The position numbers were made by a program, and so were the translations under genes. Below, piece after piece: positions 10,103 to 17,732 of a stretch of 64,000 bases of DNA. The stretch is from NCBI GenBank assembly GCA_046295175.1, contig JBKBNY010000003.1, forward strand, positions 1 through 64,000, written 5' to 3'. The DNA comes from JALOLV01 sp046295175 (lineage in GTDB: Bacteria > Bacteroidota > Bacteroidia > Cytophagales > Spirosomataceae). The notes under the pieces are model-generated. The model was given only the letters and a program-made list of their open reading frames with translations, was not told the DNA's origin and did no database searches. Numbering within the stretch: the first letter of the stretch is position 1; each line of letters begins with the position of its first letter.

Positions 10103-10633
10103 CTACAAAGAAGACAAATTATTCAATAATTCTCCCTTAATCTGCTTGATTCGGTCGTTGAAACTAATATTCTTGAAATCAACACCTGTTTCGCAAGTAG
10201 CAGTCAGGTAGTCGATTACATATTTTTGGTGCGGAACTCGCTTGCCAGATTCTACACTGATGTACTTGCTGGTAGTCCACATGACGTTTTTTAGCTCATT
10301 TTTGCTATCATCGGTCATAAAATATTCGGTCACGAGCGTATCGGCATCAAAATAAATGATTCTCGAATAAACTCGTATCCATTCACTTACATTGGCGGGT
10401 CGCAAATATGCAATCTGGTGCTGATAAACTACCCAGCTTGTGCGGTAATTCTTAAAAACTTCAGAAAACTTAAATCCATAAAGTTTGGCAACTTGGTCTT
10501 CGCGGGCATTGAAATAATAATCAAAATATTTTGAGTTATTCAGATGTTGCAGAGGGTCACAATCCTGAAAACGAATAATAGCCCTCGACTCGGTGATTTT
10601 TGGGTATTCTTTACCCGCAACAAATTCAAACAT
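10103..10633 (-). CDS. Hot-dog fold acyl-CoA thioesterase (4HBT/YbgC-like)
   Basis: 176 residues from the ATG at 10633 (MFEFVAGKEY); a TTG 27 bases upstream is less likely. The N-terminal motif FQDCDPLQHLNNSKYFDYYFNARE matches the 4HBT signature, with the catalytic Asp followed by HLNN. This family hydrolyses acyl-CoA thioesters in the cytoplasm. Its actual chain-length preference cannot be read from sequence. The gene is divergent from the 2-hydroxyacid dehydrogenase gene, sharing an intergenic of about 80 bp that holds a TAATTTTG promoter-like site reading toward the dehydrogenase. Confidence 0.8.
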   Translation of the reverse strand: MFEFVAGKEYPKITESRAIIRFQDCDPLQHLNNSKYFDYYFNAREDQVAKLYGFKFSEVFKNYRTSWVVYQHQIAYLRPANVSEWIRVYSRIIYFDADTLVTEYFMTDDSKNELKNVMWTTSKYISVESGKRVPHQKYVIDYLTATCETGVDFKNISFNDRIKQIKGELLNNLSSL

Positions 10634-10649
10634 AAATGATTTTAGTTTT

Positions 10650-10684
10650 TTGACCCACAAAAATAAACCTTTATCTTAATTTTG
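10650..10684 (+). promoter_or_regulatory. Predicted Bacteroidota promoter for the 2-hydroxyacid dehydrogenase gene
   Basis: TTG (10650-10652), 24 bp spacer, TAATTTTG (10677-10684), matching the phylum's TTG / TAnnTTTG pattern. The downstream ATG is at 10716, giving a short leader. The spacer is a little longer than usual. Confidence 0.45.
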
Positions 10685-10715
10685 TATTTACTTTTTTGAT
10701 TTTACCGATTTGCCG

Positions 10716-11648
10716 ATGAGAGTACTTATTGCCGACGAAATGCACCTGAGTTTATTGCCAATGCTTCAAGAAGAAGGGTTATTGTTTGATTATCAGCCAC
10801 TTATCTCACGTAAAGAGATACTTGATGTCATCAATAACTACGAAGGGCTAATCATCCGTAGTAAAACAAAAGTGGATGTCGAATTTTTAGATGCCGCTAC
10901 CAACCTCAAGTTTATTGCTCGGGCAGGAGCGGGGCTCGATTTGATTGATATTGAAGAAACCCAACGTCGAAACATAGAGATTTTTGCAGCAAACGAGGGC
11001 AACCGAGTTGCGGTGGCCGAACACGTTATCGGGATGTTACTTTGCTTACTCAATAATATCCGAATCGCCGATGCTCAGGTAAGACAAGGCGTTTGGCTGC
11101 GTGAAGAAAACCGTGGGTATGAACTCATGGGTAAAACAGTTGCGATAATTGGCTACGGAAATAACGGAATGGCAACTGCCGAGCGTTTGAAAGGTTTTGG
11201 GTGCAAAGTTTTGGCGTTCGATAAATTTAAAAGTGGTTTTTCGGATGAATTTGCGGCTGAATCTTCGATGGAACAAGTTTTTGAAGAGGCCGATATTGTA
11301 ACGCTACATATTCCATTGACCGACGAAACCCACAAAATGGTCAACGAATCTTATTTTAGTAGATTCAAGAAAAATATTTACTTTATAAATGCTGCTCGTG
11401 GAGAGATTGTCGAATTAGCCGACTTGGCGAAGTGTATTGAGTCTGGCAAAGTTAGAGGAGCTTGTCTGGATGTTCTCGAAAACGAAAAACTAAATAAACT
11501 TACCACAGAACAAAAAACTACTTTTGATTATTTGTCAAAATCCGATAGGGTAATTCTGACTCCTCATATTGCAGGCTGGACTCACGAAAGTTACTTCAGA
11601 ATCAATGAAGTCATGCTACAGAAAATCCGACAGTTTCTTCTAAAATAA
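10716..11648 (+). CDS. D-isomer-specific 2-hydroxyacid dehydrogenase (phosphoglycerate dehydrogenase-like)
   Basis: 310 residues from the ATG at 10716; the TTG two codons upstream is rejected. The C-terminal NAD domain has the GYGNNG dinucleotide motif (about residues 145-150), the catalytic Arg in NAARGEIVE, and the catalytic His in TPHIAGWTHES, all typical of the family. The length fits short serA-like enzymes without an ACT regulatory domain. It is predicted to oxidise a 2-hydroxyacid such as 3-phosphoglycerate with NAD; true substrate uncertain. No serC or serB neighbour is present, so a role in serine synthesis is only likely. The 3' side opens onto a 2.1 kb non-coding region. Confidence 0.85.
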   Translation: MRVLIADEMHLSLLPMLQEEGLLFDYQPLISRKEILDVINNYEGLIIRSKTKVDVEFLDAATNLKFIARAGAGLDLIDIEETQRRNIEIFAANEGNRVAVAEHVIGMLLCLLNNIRIADAQVRQGVWLREENRGYELMGKTVAIIGYGNNGMATAERLKGFGCKVLAFDKFKSGFSDEFAAESSMEQVFEEADIVTLHIPLTDETHKMVNESYFSRFKKNIYFINAARGEIVELADLAKCIESGKVRGACLDVLENEKLNKLTTEQKTTFDYLSKSDRVILTPHIAGWTHESYFRINEVMLQKIRQFLLK

Positions 11649-11730
11649 TGCTTTTTTCCTCGATTTTGCTAAATTCAAGGGTGGCATGTAGTCTAACAAT
11701 AATTATGCCATCTCTAAAAATGAATTTATT

Positions 11731-11863
11731 GAAGTTATTTAGCGGATATATTTTTATTCTTCTCAAATTCGCCATTTATGTGTTTTAACTATTATTGAAG
11801 AATTTTTTTGAATCTTATTAAGCGGATATATTCTTATTAATTGGTACTAAAAATTGCCATTTT
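11731..11863. repeat. Direct repeat AGCGGATATATT...GCCATTT, two copies 80 bp apart
   Basis: AGCGGATATATT occurs at 11741 and 11821. Each copy is preceded by a TTAT(T)TA-type stretch and followed by a GCCATTT element. Role unknown; it may be part of the same repeat-rich locus as the tandem array further downstream. Confidence 0.5.
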
Positions 11864-11991
11864 TGATTAATATAGTTATAGAAAATGTTAAAATAGTTAT
11901 ACCAAATTGGTGCCGCTTAAATTTAATCTTGCTGATAAATCACGAAATGGCACAGAATTTTCTATAAAAAGAGTGGGACATCGTAATGTTC

Positions 11992-12071
11992 ACACCATCC
12001 CTCCTGAAAACGAGTTTTGTGCTTTCCTGACAATCTCATGAACAAAGCTCGTTGGATGGAGGGGTTGGTGT
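11992..12071. repeat. Large imperfect hairpin (about 25 bp of stem)
   Basis: AACGAGTTTTGT (12009-12020) pairs with ACAAAGCTCGTT (12042-12053) with one G-T pair. After a 4x4 internal loop, 11997-12004 pairs with 12058-12065, and after one bulged base 11992-11996 pairs with 12067-12071. The apical loop is 21 bases. No T-tract follows. It could be a structured RNA, a transposon-end palindrome or a strong pause signal. Confidence 0.65.
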
Positions 12072-12110
12072 TGAATCCCTGACTTTTTAAAATGATTTGC
12101 ATTGAATCAA

Positions 12111-12270
12111 AATAGCAAAAGTACTTCTTGGGTTACATCAGGTACTTTTCAATCATGACTACATACAGATTTCTGACGGCAAGACCGTAGAACTCTTCAA
12201 AATATTAGATGGTTTGCACTCTTTACGGGGTCGGCCAAAAAGTTTTCACTCAATAGCAACCGGGTAAATG
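12111..12270 (+). pseudogene. Possible decayed LytTR fragment
   Basis: One open frame, without an ATG, reads ...HDYIQISDGKTVELFKILDGL... and then RPKSFHSIA before a stop. The order resembles the LytTR core seen intact at 5659 (NYT-x-TDGK-x-KTLK...FIRANRNHLLN). Both family-typical flanking parts are missing. A chance match cannot be excluded over so few residues, and the frame runs into the first copy of the TTTTCACTCAA motif. Confidence 0.3.
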
Positions 12271-12297
12271 GGGGTAGATTTTCTGCCCTTGTTTCTT

Positions 12298-12325
12298 TTT
12301 TAGGGGGCTGTAACACCCCCTAAAA
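12298..12325. terminator. GC-rich hairpin TTTTAGGGGG / CCCCCTAAAA
   Basis: Perfect 10 bp stem with an 8-base loop, preceded by a run of T and followed by ATTT, so it resembles an intrinsic terminator in either direction. It separates the first collapsed motif (12243) from the tandem array. No gene ends near enough to assign it. Confidence 0.55.
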
Positions 12326-12439
12326 TTTCTTTCACTTGTTAATTTTTAACTTTTGGAATTGTTAATTTTTCACTCAACCGTTGCTTTCACTCAATCGGGT
12401 AAAATGGTCTCAATAGAAATTTAAAATCACTCTTTTTGT

Positions 12440-12481
12440 GTTAATCGTGAATTGTTAACTGCCATTTTTAGCACGATTAAC
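12440..12481. repeat. Inverted repeat within the tandem array
   Basis: GTTAATCGTG (12440-12449) and CACGATTAAC (12472-12481) are perfect inverted arms. The next unit has the different but also matching pair AATAGTTAAT / ATTAACTATT at the equivalent place. Keeping the pairing while the sequence changes hints at selection for a hairpin. Confidence 0.55.
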
Positions 12482-13098
12482 TTATAACTCTTAATAATTA
12501 ACACTACTTTCACTCAACTCTGTAAAATCTCAATAGCAGTTTGTACTTTCACTCAATTTTATAATACTCAATAGAAAAATAAAATCACTGTCAAATAGTT
12601 AATTTAAGATTGTTATTTGTTAAAGGCCATTCTTTGACCGATTAACTATTAACTCTTATCAATTAACACTACTTTCACTCAACTCTGTAAAATCTCAATA
12701 GCAGTATTTATACTTTCACTCAATTCTGTAAGGTTCACAATAGAATTATAAAATCACTTTATGAAAAGTTAATCGGAAATCGTTATTAGTTAATTGTTTT
12801 CTTGTTGCAACCAACCTTTATCGAATGACTCTTAACTCTACTTTCACTCAACTCGTTATATTTTCAATAGCAGTATTTATACTTTCACTCAATTCTGTAA
12901 GGTTCACAATAGAATTATAAAATCACTTTATGAAAAGTTAATCGGAAATCGTTATTAGTTAATTGTTTTCTTGTTGCAAACAACTCTTATCGAAGACTAT
13001 TAACACTACTTTCACTCAATTTCGTAAAACTTCAATAGCAGTTTATATTTTCACTCAATTCTATAAGGTTCACAATAGAATTATAAAATCACTTAATT

Positions 13099-13332
13099 TT
13101 TATAAAGAAGAGCCAATTAGCCCTCAAAGTCGTTCGGATTTTTATGATTTGTTTTAATAACCACTCAATTTGAATCGGAGCAAAAACACAGCAATCAATA
13201 TTGTTTCGGAATTCTATGAAGAAACAACCAAGATTTTGTGAGGACGAAGCTAACTATCGTCTCATTTGCAACTGGTACTCTATGAATTGATAATAATCGG
13301 ATTTTGACTCTACGAATGTTGTCGTCCAGAAA
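13099..13332. other. Stretch with a possible degenerate copy of the small ORF
   Basis: On the minus strand, around 13250-13326, a frame reads TTFVESKSDYYQFIEYQ before a stop. It resembles the TTFPGYYQVHSFEGKQ part of the small ORF just upstream (13333-13500), including shared DNA TATTATCAA and TTCATAG. This looks like a decayed duplicate. Nothing else was recognised. Confidence 0.35.
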
Positions 13333-13500
13333 TTAATAGTTTAAGCCTTTGTCGAAAACTAAGCAGATTTGCTTGCCCTCGAAGCTATGAACTTGATAAT
13401 AACCAGGGAAGGTTGTAGAGATACTACTGGGGGGATTTTTCGGCTGGGAATCTTTACGCTTGGGTAAAGCAGTAGCCCGTACATAATTGGAGTTGTACAT
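13333..13500 (-). CDS. Small protein of 55 residues, function unknown
   Basis: An ATG-started frame (MYNSNYVRATALPKRKDSQ...) ending ...VFDKGLNY. It is polar, has a basic N-terminal third and an aromatic C-terminal half (FPGYYQVHSFEGKQICLVFD), and shows no signal peptide or membrane segment. No family was recognised. Support for coding comes from the coding-like residue mix and from an apparent decayed second copy just downstream. It is the only plausible gene between the dehydrogenase and the SdrD-B-like gene, and it sits next to the tandem array. No Shine-Dalgarno site is present, which is normal for this phylum. Confidence 0.45.
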   Translation of the reverse strand: MYNSNYVRATALPKRKDSQPKNPPSSISTTFPGYYQVHSFEGKQICLVFDKGLNY

Positions 13501-13832
13501 AGTGATTGTTAGTTAATTTTTATTTTTCTTTTTGGTTATAATATGGACTGGTATCCATGCTACAAATTTAAGACGTTTTTTTTAATAATGGTAACATACC
13601 AATATTGCCCAAACCACCAATGATACCGTTTAATAATTTTGTTAATATGTTGATTAATAGCCATTTATGCAAAAATGATACCGTTAGATAATTTTTAAAA
13701 AAATATAAAAAAAATTTAACTTTTTTTTGATGACCCCTTGTTTTTGGGTTTTTTACAGAAGTTTTTGCCCCAAAATCAAATTATGGTATGATTTTTTACA
13801 TGATATACTTAGTACGTGCTGAGCCTTATCCC
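13501..13832. promoter_or_regulatory. AT-rich intergenic with a 21 bp direct repeat upstream of the SdrD-B-like gene
   Basis: ATGATACCGTT-nn-ATAATTTT occurs at 13620-13640 and 13675-13695 (19 of 21 identical, 55 bp apart). The first copy overlaps a TAATTTTG promoter-like site (13634-13641). Paired operator-like sites beside a promoter suggest binding of a regulator. Two A/T homopolymer-rich stretches follow before the ATG at 13833. Confidence 0.45.
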
Positions 13833-16127
13833 ATGGAAAAACCTTTACTTTACAATGTCTCTATTCGACGAATACTGCTATTTCTGGCGTTCGTTTTGCT
13901 CAAGCTAAATGCTCATTCTCAGAGCATTAGCGGAACTGTCTTCCGTGATTTTAACTCGAATGGACTGAAAGATAATTCGACAAATTTTAATGAAATCGGT
14001 GCTGCAAAAGTGCTTGTCTGTGCCTATCGAGCCGACGGTTCTTTGGCCGATTCGAGCCGGACAAATGACAGCGGATTTTACACACTGAATGTTGGGGCAG
14101 GTTCTTTCCGAATTGAATTCAAAGATTTTCCGAAGGGTTTGTTTTCGAGTTTTCAGAATAATAACCAGACGTCGGTACAATTTAAGAATGGGGGAGATTC
14201 TAACGCAAATCTTGGCATTAATGCTCCAAACGATTATTGTCAATCAAATCCTTCGATTGCAACGAGTTGTTACCTTGCTGGTAATGTTGATGGACACGTT
14301 TTTGTGACATTTCCGTATAATTTTTTAGACGATACAGATGGCGACCTCTCCGCAAACTATACTGATGCAGGTTCTCCAGCGTCTTGGATTCGACCTTCGA
14401 GACTCGACCCAGCATTGAATCCAACCTCAATTTCTGAAAACTCCGAAATCGGTACTGTCTTTGGCATCGCTTATGACCGTATCCAAAAAGTTAGTTTTGC
14501 GGGTGCATTCATCAAAAGAAAAGCTAAACTCGGAGTTTTGGGTAACGAAAGTACGGGTGCAATCTATAAAATAAGCAATTCGACCGACTCACTTTGGGTA
14601 GATTTGAATGCTTTGTTTAGTGGTTCGGCGGGTACAAATCCGCACCCGACTAACTCAACCGACTGGAATGATGACCAAGCTACAAACCAATTTGTTTATA
14701 AACGAGGCTTGGGCGATGTCGAAATCTCGAATGACTACAAAAAAATATTTGCAATTAATTTGGGTGATGATAAACTGTACACCATCCCGACAGATGTAAA
14801 ACCAACGGGCTCAAACATTACTTCGATTGCACTGCCCAATTCAGGAATCCCGCTTGCAAAAGGCTCAGGTACATGCCCTACAAATGATGTCCGTCATTTT
14901 GGATTGGGTAAAGATATTGCTGGGAATCTCTATGTAGGGGGTGTTTGCACTGCCGAAACAAGCCAAGATGCGGCTGATTTATCAATGTACGTTTGGCGTT
15001 TTGATGGCACAAATTTCAGTTTGATTTTAAACGAAAAATTAGATTACAGAACCATAAGCTACAAGTTCTGGAAACCTTGGAATAATACTGATAATCAGAC
15101 GGTTAATTCGCAGCCGCAAGTAGGCGATATTGAATTTGATGTTGACGGCTCAATGATTATCGGGTTGCGTGATAGATACGGAGACATGACTCCAATGGCT
15201 AATAAACGCCCCGATGAGGCTCCGTATCCCCGTACTGGCGGAGATATTTTGAGAGTTTGTTACCAAAATGGAATTTATAAATTAGAAGCAAATGGCTCGT
15301 GTGGAGGAGTCACAACGGTTGGATTCTCACCCACTGGCGAACCAAGCGATGGACCGGGTGGAGCCGAGTTTTATTTTGAAGATACCTCCGGCGATGCCGA
15401 CCACGAGTCTTCACAAGGTTCGTTGTTGATGCTTGCGGGTAGAGGAGAAGTAATCTCTACGGCGTTCGATGCTGTGGTGTATAATTCGGCAGGTCAACGA
15501 AACAAACAGAATTACAATACTGGAGGGCTACAAAAATATAGCAACCAAACCGGAGCAATGACGGGTGCTTATGATGTCTTTTTGGCAAACGACCTCAATA
15601 CCTTTGGTAAGACTTCTGGCTTGGGCGATATTGAACTCATGTGCGATGTGCCACCAATCGAAATCGGGAATAGGGTTTGGAAGGATTTAGACGAAGACGG
15701 AATTCAAGATGCTGGTGAACCTGCTTTGGTAGGTGTTACGGTAAGATTATTCGATAAAAATGGCTCTGAAATAGCCTCGACAGTTACGAATGGTTTGGGT
15801 GGGTTTTATTTTAATTCTCAAACTACTAATAGTCTAAAAGCAAATTTGGAGTATAAAATAAAAGTTACTTCGCTTGGTAGCGATGCTTCTGTTTCGGGAT
15901 TAAATATTACTGCCGTGACAAACGGAGGAGTAAGCGGATTAAACAATGGAAACTCTTTGGCCAATAACGATGCCGTTCTCGAAGCTAACCTGCCAACAAT
16001 CAGTTTAAAAACGGGTAATTGGGGCGAAAATAACCATACTTATGATTTTGGATTCAAGGCTTCGGTCAGTTCTCCAACTGTTTGTTCAACAAATAAATGT
16101 ATTCCGTTTCTGATTGTTAAGAAGTAG
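13833..16127 (+). CDS. Secreted SdrD-B-like repeat protein
   Basis: 764 residues from the ATG at 13833, chosen because it directly begins a good signal peptide (MEKPLLYNVSIRR then a hydrophobic core to AHSQS); the ATG 45 bases upstream adds a poorly fitting extension. Just after the signal is an SdrD-B/CnaB-like domain (ISGTVFRDFNSNGLKD), a second lies near residues 610-740 (IGNRVWKDLDEDGIQDAGEP), and about 450 residues between them look like a beta-propeller-type body. Short DxDxDG-type acidic loops suggest calcium binding. The protein ends CIPFLIVKK, without the C-terminal module of the giant protein at 292. Likely a surface or extracellular protein; ligand unknown. It ends at a hairpin shared with the convergent gene. 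Confidence 0.75.
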   Translation: MEKPLLYNVSIRRILLFLAFVLLKLNAHSQSISGTVFRDFNSNGLKDNSTNFNEIGAAKVLVCAYRADGSLADSSRTNDSGFYTLNVGAGSFRIEFKDFPKGLFSSFQNNNQTSVQFKNGGDSNANLGINAPNDYCQSNPSIATSCYLAGNVDGHVFVTFPYNFLDDTDGDLSANYTDAGSPASWIRPSRLDPALNPTSISENSEIGTVFGIAYDRIQKVSFAGAFIKRKAKLGVLGNESTGAIYKISNSTDSLWVDLNALFSGSAGTNPHPTNSTDWNDDQATNQFVYKRGLGDVEISNDYKKIFAINLGDDKLYTIPTDVKPTGSNITSIALPNSGIPLAKGSGTCPTNDVRHFGLGKDIAGNLYVGGVCTAETSQDAADLSMYVWRFDGTNFSLILNEKLDYRTISYKFWKPWNNTDNQTVNSQPQVGDIEFDVDGSMIIGLRDRYGDMTPMANKRPDEAPYPRTGGDILRVCYQNGIYKLEANGSCGGVTTVGFSPTGEPSDGPGGAEFYFEDTSGDADHESSQGSLLMLAGRGEVISTAFDAVVYNSAGQRNKQNYNTGGLQKYSNQTGAMTGAYDVFLANDLNTFGKTSGLGDIELMCDVPPIEIGNRVWKDLDEDGIQDAGEPALVGVTVRLFDKNGSEIASTVTNGLGGFYFNSQTTNSLKANLEYKIKVTSLGSDASVSGLNITAVTNGGVSGLNNGNSLANNDAVLEANLPTISLKTGNWGENNHTYDFGFKASVSSPTVCSTNKCIPFLIVKK

Positions 16128-16132
16128 TGTAG

Positions 16133-16151
16133 GGGCGAATACAATTCGTCC
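16133..16151. terminator. Hairpin GGGCGAAT-aca-ATTCGTCC
   Basis: 8 bp stem with one wobble pair and a 3-base loop, between two convergent genes (stops at 16127 and 16165). It probably acts for both directions. Confidence 0.6.
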
Positions 16152-16164
16152 GATACATTGATTC

Positions 16165-17049
16165 TTAGCTTTCCTCGTTGACCAAACTCTTGTAAACCAA
16201 GAGCAAAATCCCATCTTTAAGACCCAAATCAGGTACCATCATTTCTCTTGCACCAGCCCACTTCATACACGATGTGTAAATATCTGTTGCGTGTACAATC
16301 ACATCGGCTCGGTCAGGGTTCATTTGTAGTTTATTGATACGTTCTTCAACGCTAAATTTAGCAATGTAGTTTTTGGTCTTTTCAATATCCCGAATCGTGG
16401 CAAAACCATCGGTTTTGAATTCAATCATTTCAAAAATTTTCGAGATATTCCCTCCCGTTCCTACTGCAATCACATCAGCATCAACGGGTATGTATTCATC
16501 TATCCATTGGTGCATTTTTTTCCAAACATCGGGGGCTTCTTTGTGTTCGAGTAGGCGAACCGAACCGATTCTGAAAGATTTAGAAGCAATTTTGTTCTTG
16601 CCTTTGTAAATATTGAGTTCGGTACTACCACCGCCTACATCAATGTGCAGGTAGGTTTTTTTAGCATCCAAAACCTCTACGATGACATTATTTATCAATT
16701 CGGCTTCTTTTTCGCCTTCTATGAGGTGAATCTGCATGCCGAGTTCGAGCTTAATTCTCTCAACGATATTTATTCCGTTTTCGGCCTCTCGCATTGCCGA
16801 TGTCGCACAAATCATGTAGGCATCCACTTCGTGGAGTTCCATCAATAATTTATAGACAGTCAATAATTTTTTGATACGAGCCTCACTTTCGTAGCTGATT
16901 CGTCCATTATTAAATACATCCATGCCCAGACGCAACGCAAAGCGGACATACTCTACTTTTTTAAAAGTAATTTTTTTTCCGTCTTTCAAAACCGACGAAA
17001 TCTGCATACGAGCAGCATTTGAGCCTATATCTATGGCAGCAATTTTCAT
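16165..17049 (-). CDS. Ppx/GppA-family exopolyphosphatase
   Basis: 294 residues, covering only the two actin-like ATPase-fold domains of the Ppx/GppA family, without the C-terminal extension of the E. coli enzymes; this short form is common in Bacteroidota. Motifs seen: AAIDIGSNAARMQI at the N-terminus, CATSAMREAENG, IEGEKEAELI (containing the catalytic Glu region), and HIDVGGGSTEL. The family removes terminal phosphate from polyphosphate or pppGpp in the cytoplasm. There is a TAAATTTG promoter-like site just upstream (17082-17089, minus). It is convergent with the SdrD-B-like gene and divergent from the DUF421 gene. Confidence 0.85.
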   Translation of the reverse strand: MKIAAIDIGSNAARMQISSVLKDGKKITFKKVEYVRFALRLGMDVFNNGRISYESEARIKKLLTVYKLLMELHEVDAYMICATSAMREAENGINIVERIKLELGMQIHLIEGEKEAELINNVIVEVLDAKKTYLHIDVGGGSTELNIYKGKNKIASKSFRIGSVRLLEHKEAPDVWKKMHQWIDEYIPVDADVIAVGTGGNISKIFEMIEFKTDGFATIRDIEKTKNYIAKFSVEERINKLQMNPDRADVIVHATDIYTSCMKWAGAREMMVPDLGLKDGILLLVYKSLVNEES

Positions 17050-17081
17050 TATTATCCTACGAGAAGCTTAGTTTGGGTTTG

Positions 17082-17089
17082 CAAATTTA
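17082..17089 (-). promoter_or_regulatory. Predicted -7 element TAAATTTG for the exopolyphosphatase gene
   Basis: Fits the TAnnTTTG pattern, 33 bp upstream of the ATG at 17049. A matching TTG at the right distance is not clear, so this is tentative. Confidence 0.35.
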
Positions 17090-17216
17090 AGCAATTTTGG
17101 GAGTAATTTAGCTTTCAGAATCTCAAATAGCATTTACAATCCGTATTTTTGTTTGAATTTCTTGAGTTATGAAGCGATTCAGTCATAAATTACCTCAAAT
17201 TTACAAATAGCAATAA

Positions 17217-17732
17217 ATGAATCCTTATTTAGATATTACGCTTAGGGCGGTCTCGGTTTATCTTTTTATAATTCTTGCCTTGCGGCTTTTTGGCAAAAAA
17301 GAACTGGCTCAATTATCGGTGATTGATTTGGTTTTTATTTTATTGATTAGCAATGCGGTTCAGAATGCAATGGTCGGGAGCGATACTTCACTTTTGGGTG
17401 GAATCGTTGCGGCGGCAGCTTTATTTGTCTTGAATTTTATTCTGAAAAAGTTATCCCACCGATTCAAAGGGGTGAGTAGATTGATTGAAGGTGAACCAGT
17501 TATGTTGGTTTACAAAGGAATGATTCAAGCTGAAAACCTCAAAAAAGCCGATATTTCGATAGAAGAACTCGAAACTGCCGTAAGAGAACACGGTGTAGAA
17601 AGTATCAAGAATGTAGATTTGGCAATGCTCGAAATTGACGGAAATATCAGCGTACTTTCAAATGATTTTAAACAAAAAACTACTAATAAACGTAAGCCCC
17701 CCAAACTCACTCGCAAAAACCATAATGACTAA
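17217..17732 (+). CDS. DUF421/YetF-like membrane protein
   Basis: 171 residues. Three N-terminal transmembrane helices (about 8-25, 40-58, 62-78) are followed by a cytoplasmic domain. Family-typical segments are FGKKELAQLSVIDLVFILLISNAVQNAMVG-like text and ISIEELETAVREHGVESIKNV with MLEIDG, as in DUF421/YetF proteins. The family has no firm biochemical role. The protein ends in a basic tail. Its stop codon overlaps by 8 bases the start of the following PAP2-like gene (ATG at 17725), so the two are translationally coupled. Confidence 0.8.
   Translation: MNPYLDITLRAVSVYLFIILALRLFGKKELAQLSVIDLVFILLISNAVQNAMVGSDTSLLGGIVAAAALFVLNFILKKLSHRFKGVSRLIEGEPVMLVYKGMIQAENLKKADISIEELETAVREHGVESIKNVDLAMLEIDGNISVLSNDFKQKTTNKRKPPKLTRKNHND

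Larger units (their letters stand above)
11649..12242. other. Gene-poor region with hairpin and direct repeats
   Basis: No complete gene is visible. It holds a direct repeat around AGCGGATATATT (11741 and 11821), each copy followed 35-50 bp later by GCCATTT, then a large hairpin (11992-12071) and a frame that resembles a LytTR fragment (12111-12270). Base composition is AT-rich except for the hairpin arms. Confidence 0.5.
12243..13098. repeat. Imperfect tandem array, period 165-169 bp, with paired TTTCACTCAA / CAATAG motifs
   Basis: CTACTTTCACTCAA begins at 12504, 12669, 12838 and 13006 (periods 165, 169, 168), and a more diverged unit precedes them from about 12366. Each unit holds two copies of a 29-33 bp motif, TTTCACTCAA-n(13-17)-CAATAG, about 40 bp apart, then about 90 bp of AT-rich sequence with GTTAAT/ATTAAC inverted arms. 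Nine full paired motifs are present, plus one collapsed form TTTTCACTCAATAG at 12243. No convincing ORF crosses the array. The two units at 12669-13005 are nearly identical over about 130 bp, so duplication is recent. Confidence 0.85.

Noticed and set aside
12243..13098. CRISPR array
   Set aside because: Conserved blocks are only about 10 bp, the whole unit (165-169 bp) repeats including the between-motif text, and no cas gene is present.
12963..13157. Plus-strand frame of 64 codons in the tandem array
   Set aside because: Starts at TTG within the repeat, is mostly repeat sequence in translation, and matches no family.
17635..17724. Longer N-terminus for the PAP2-like protein
   Set aside because: It overlaps the DUF421 gene in another frame and adds residues without family support; the ATG at 17725 fits.
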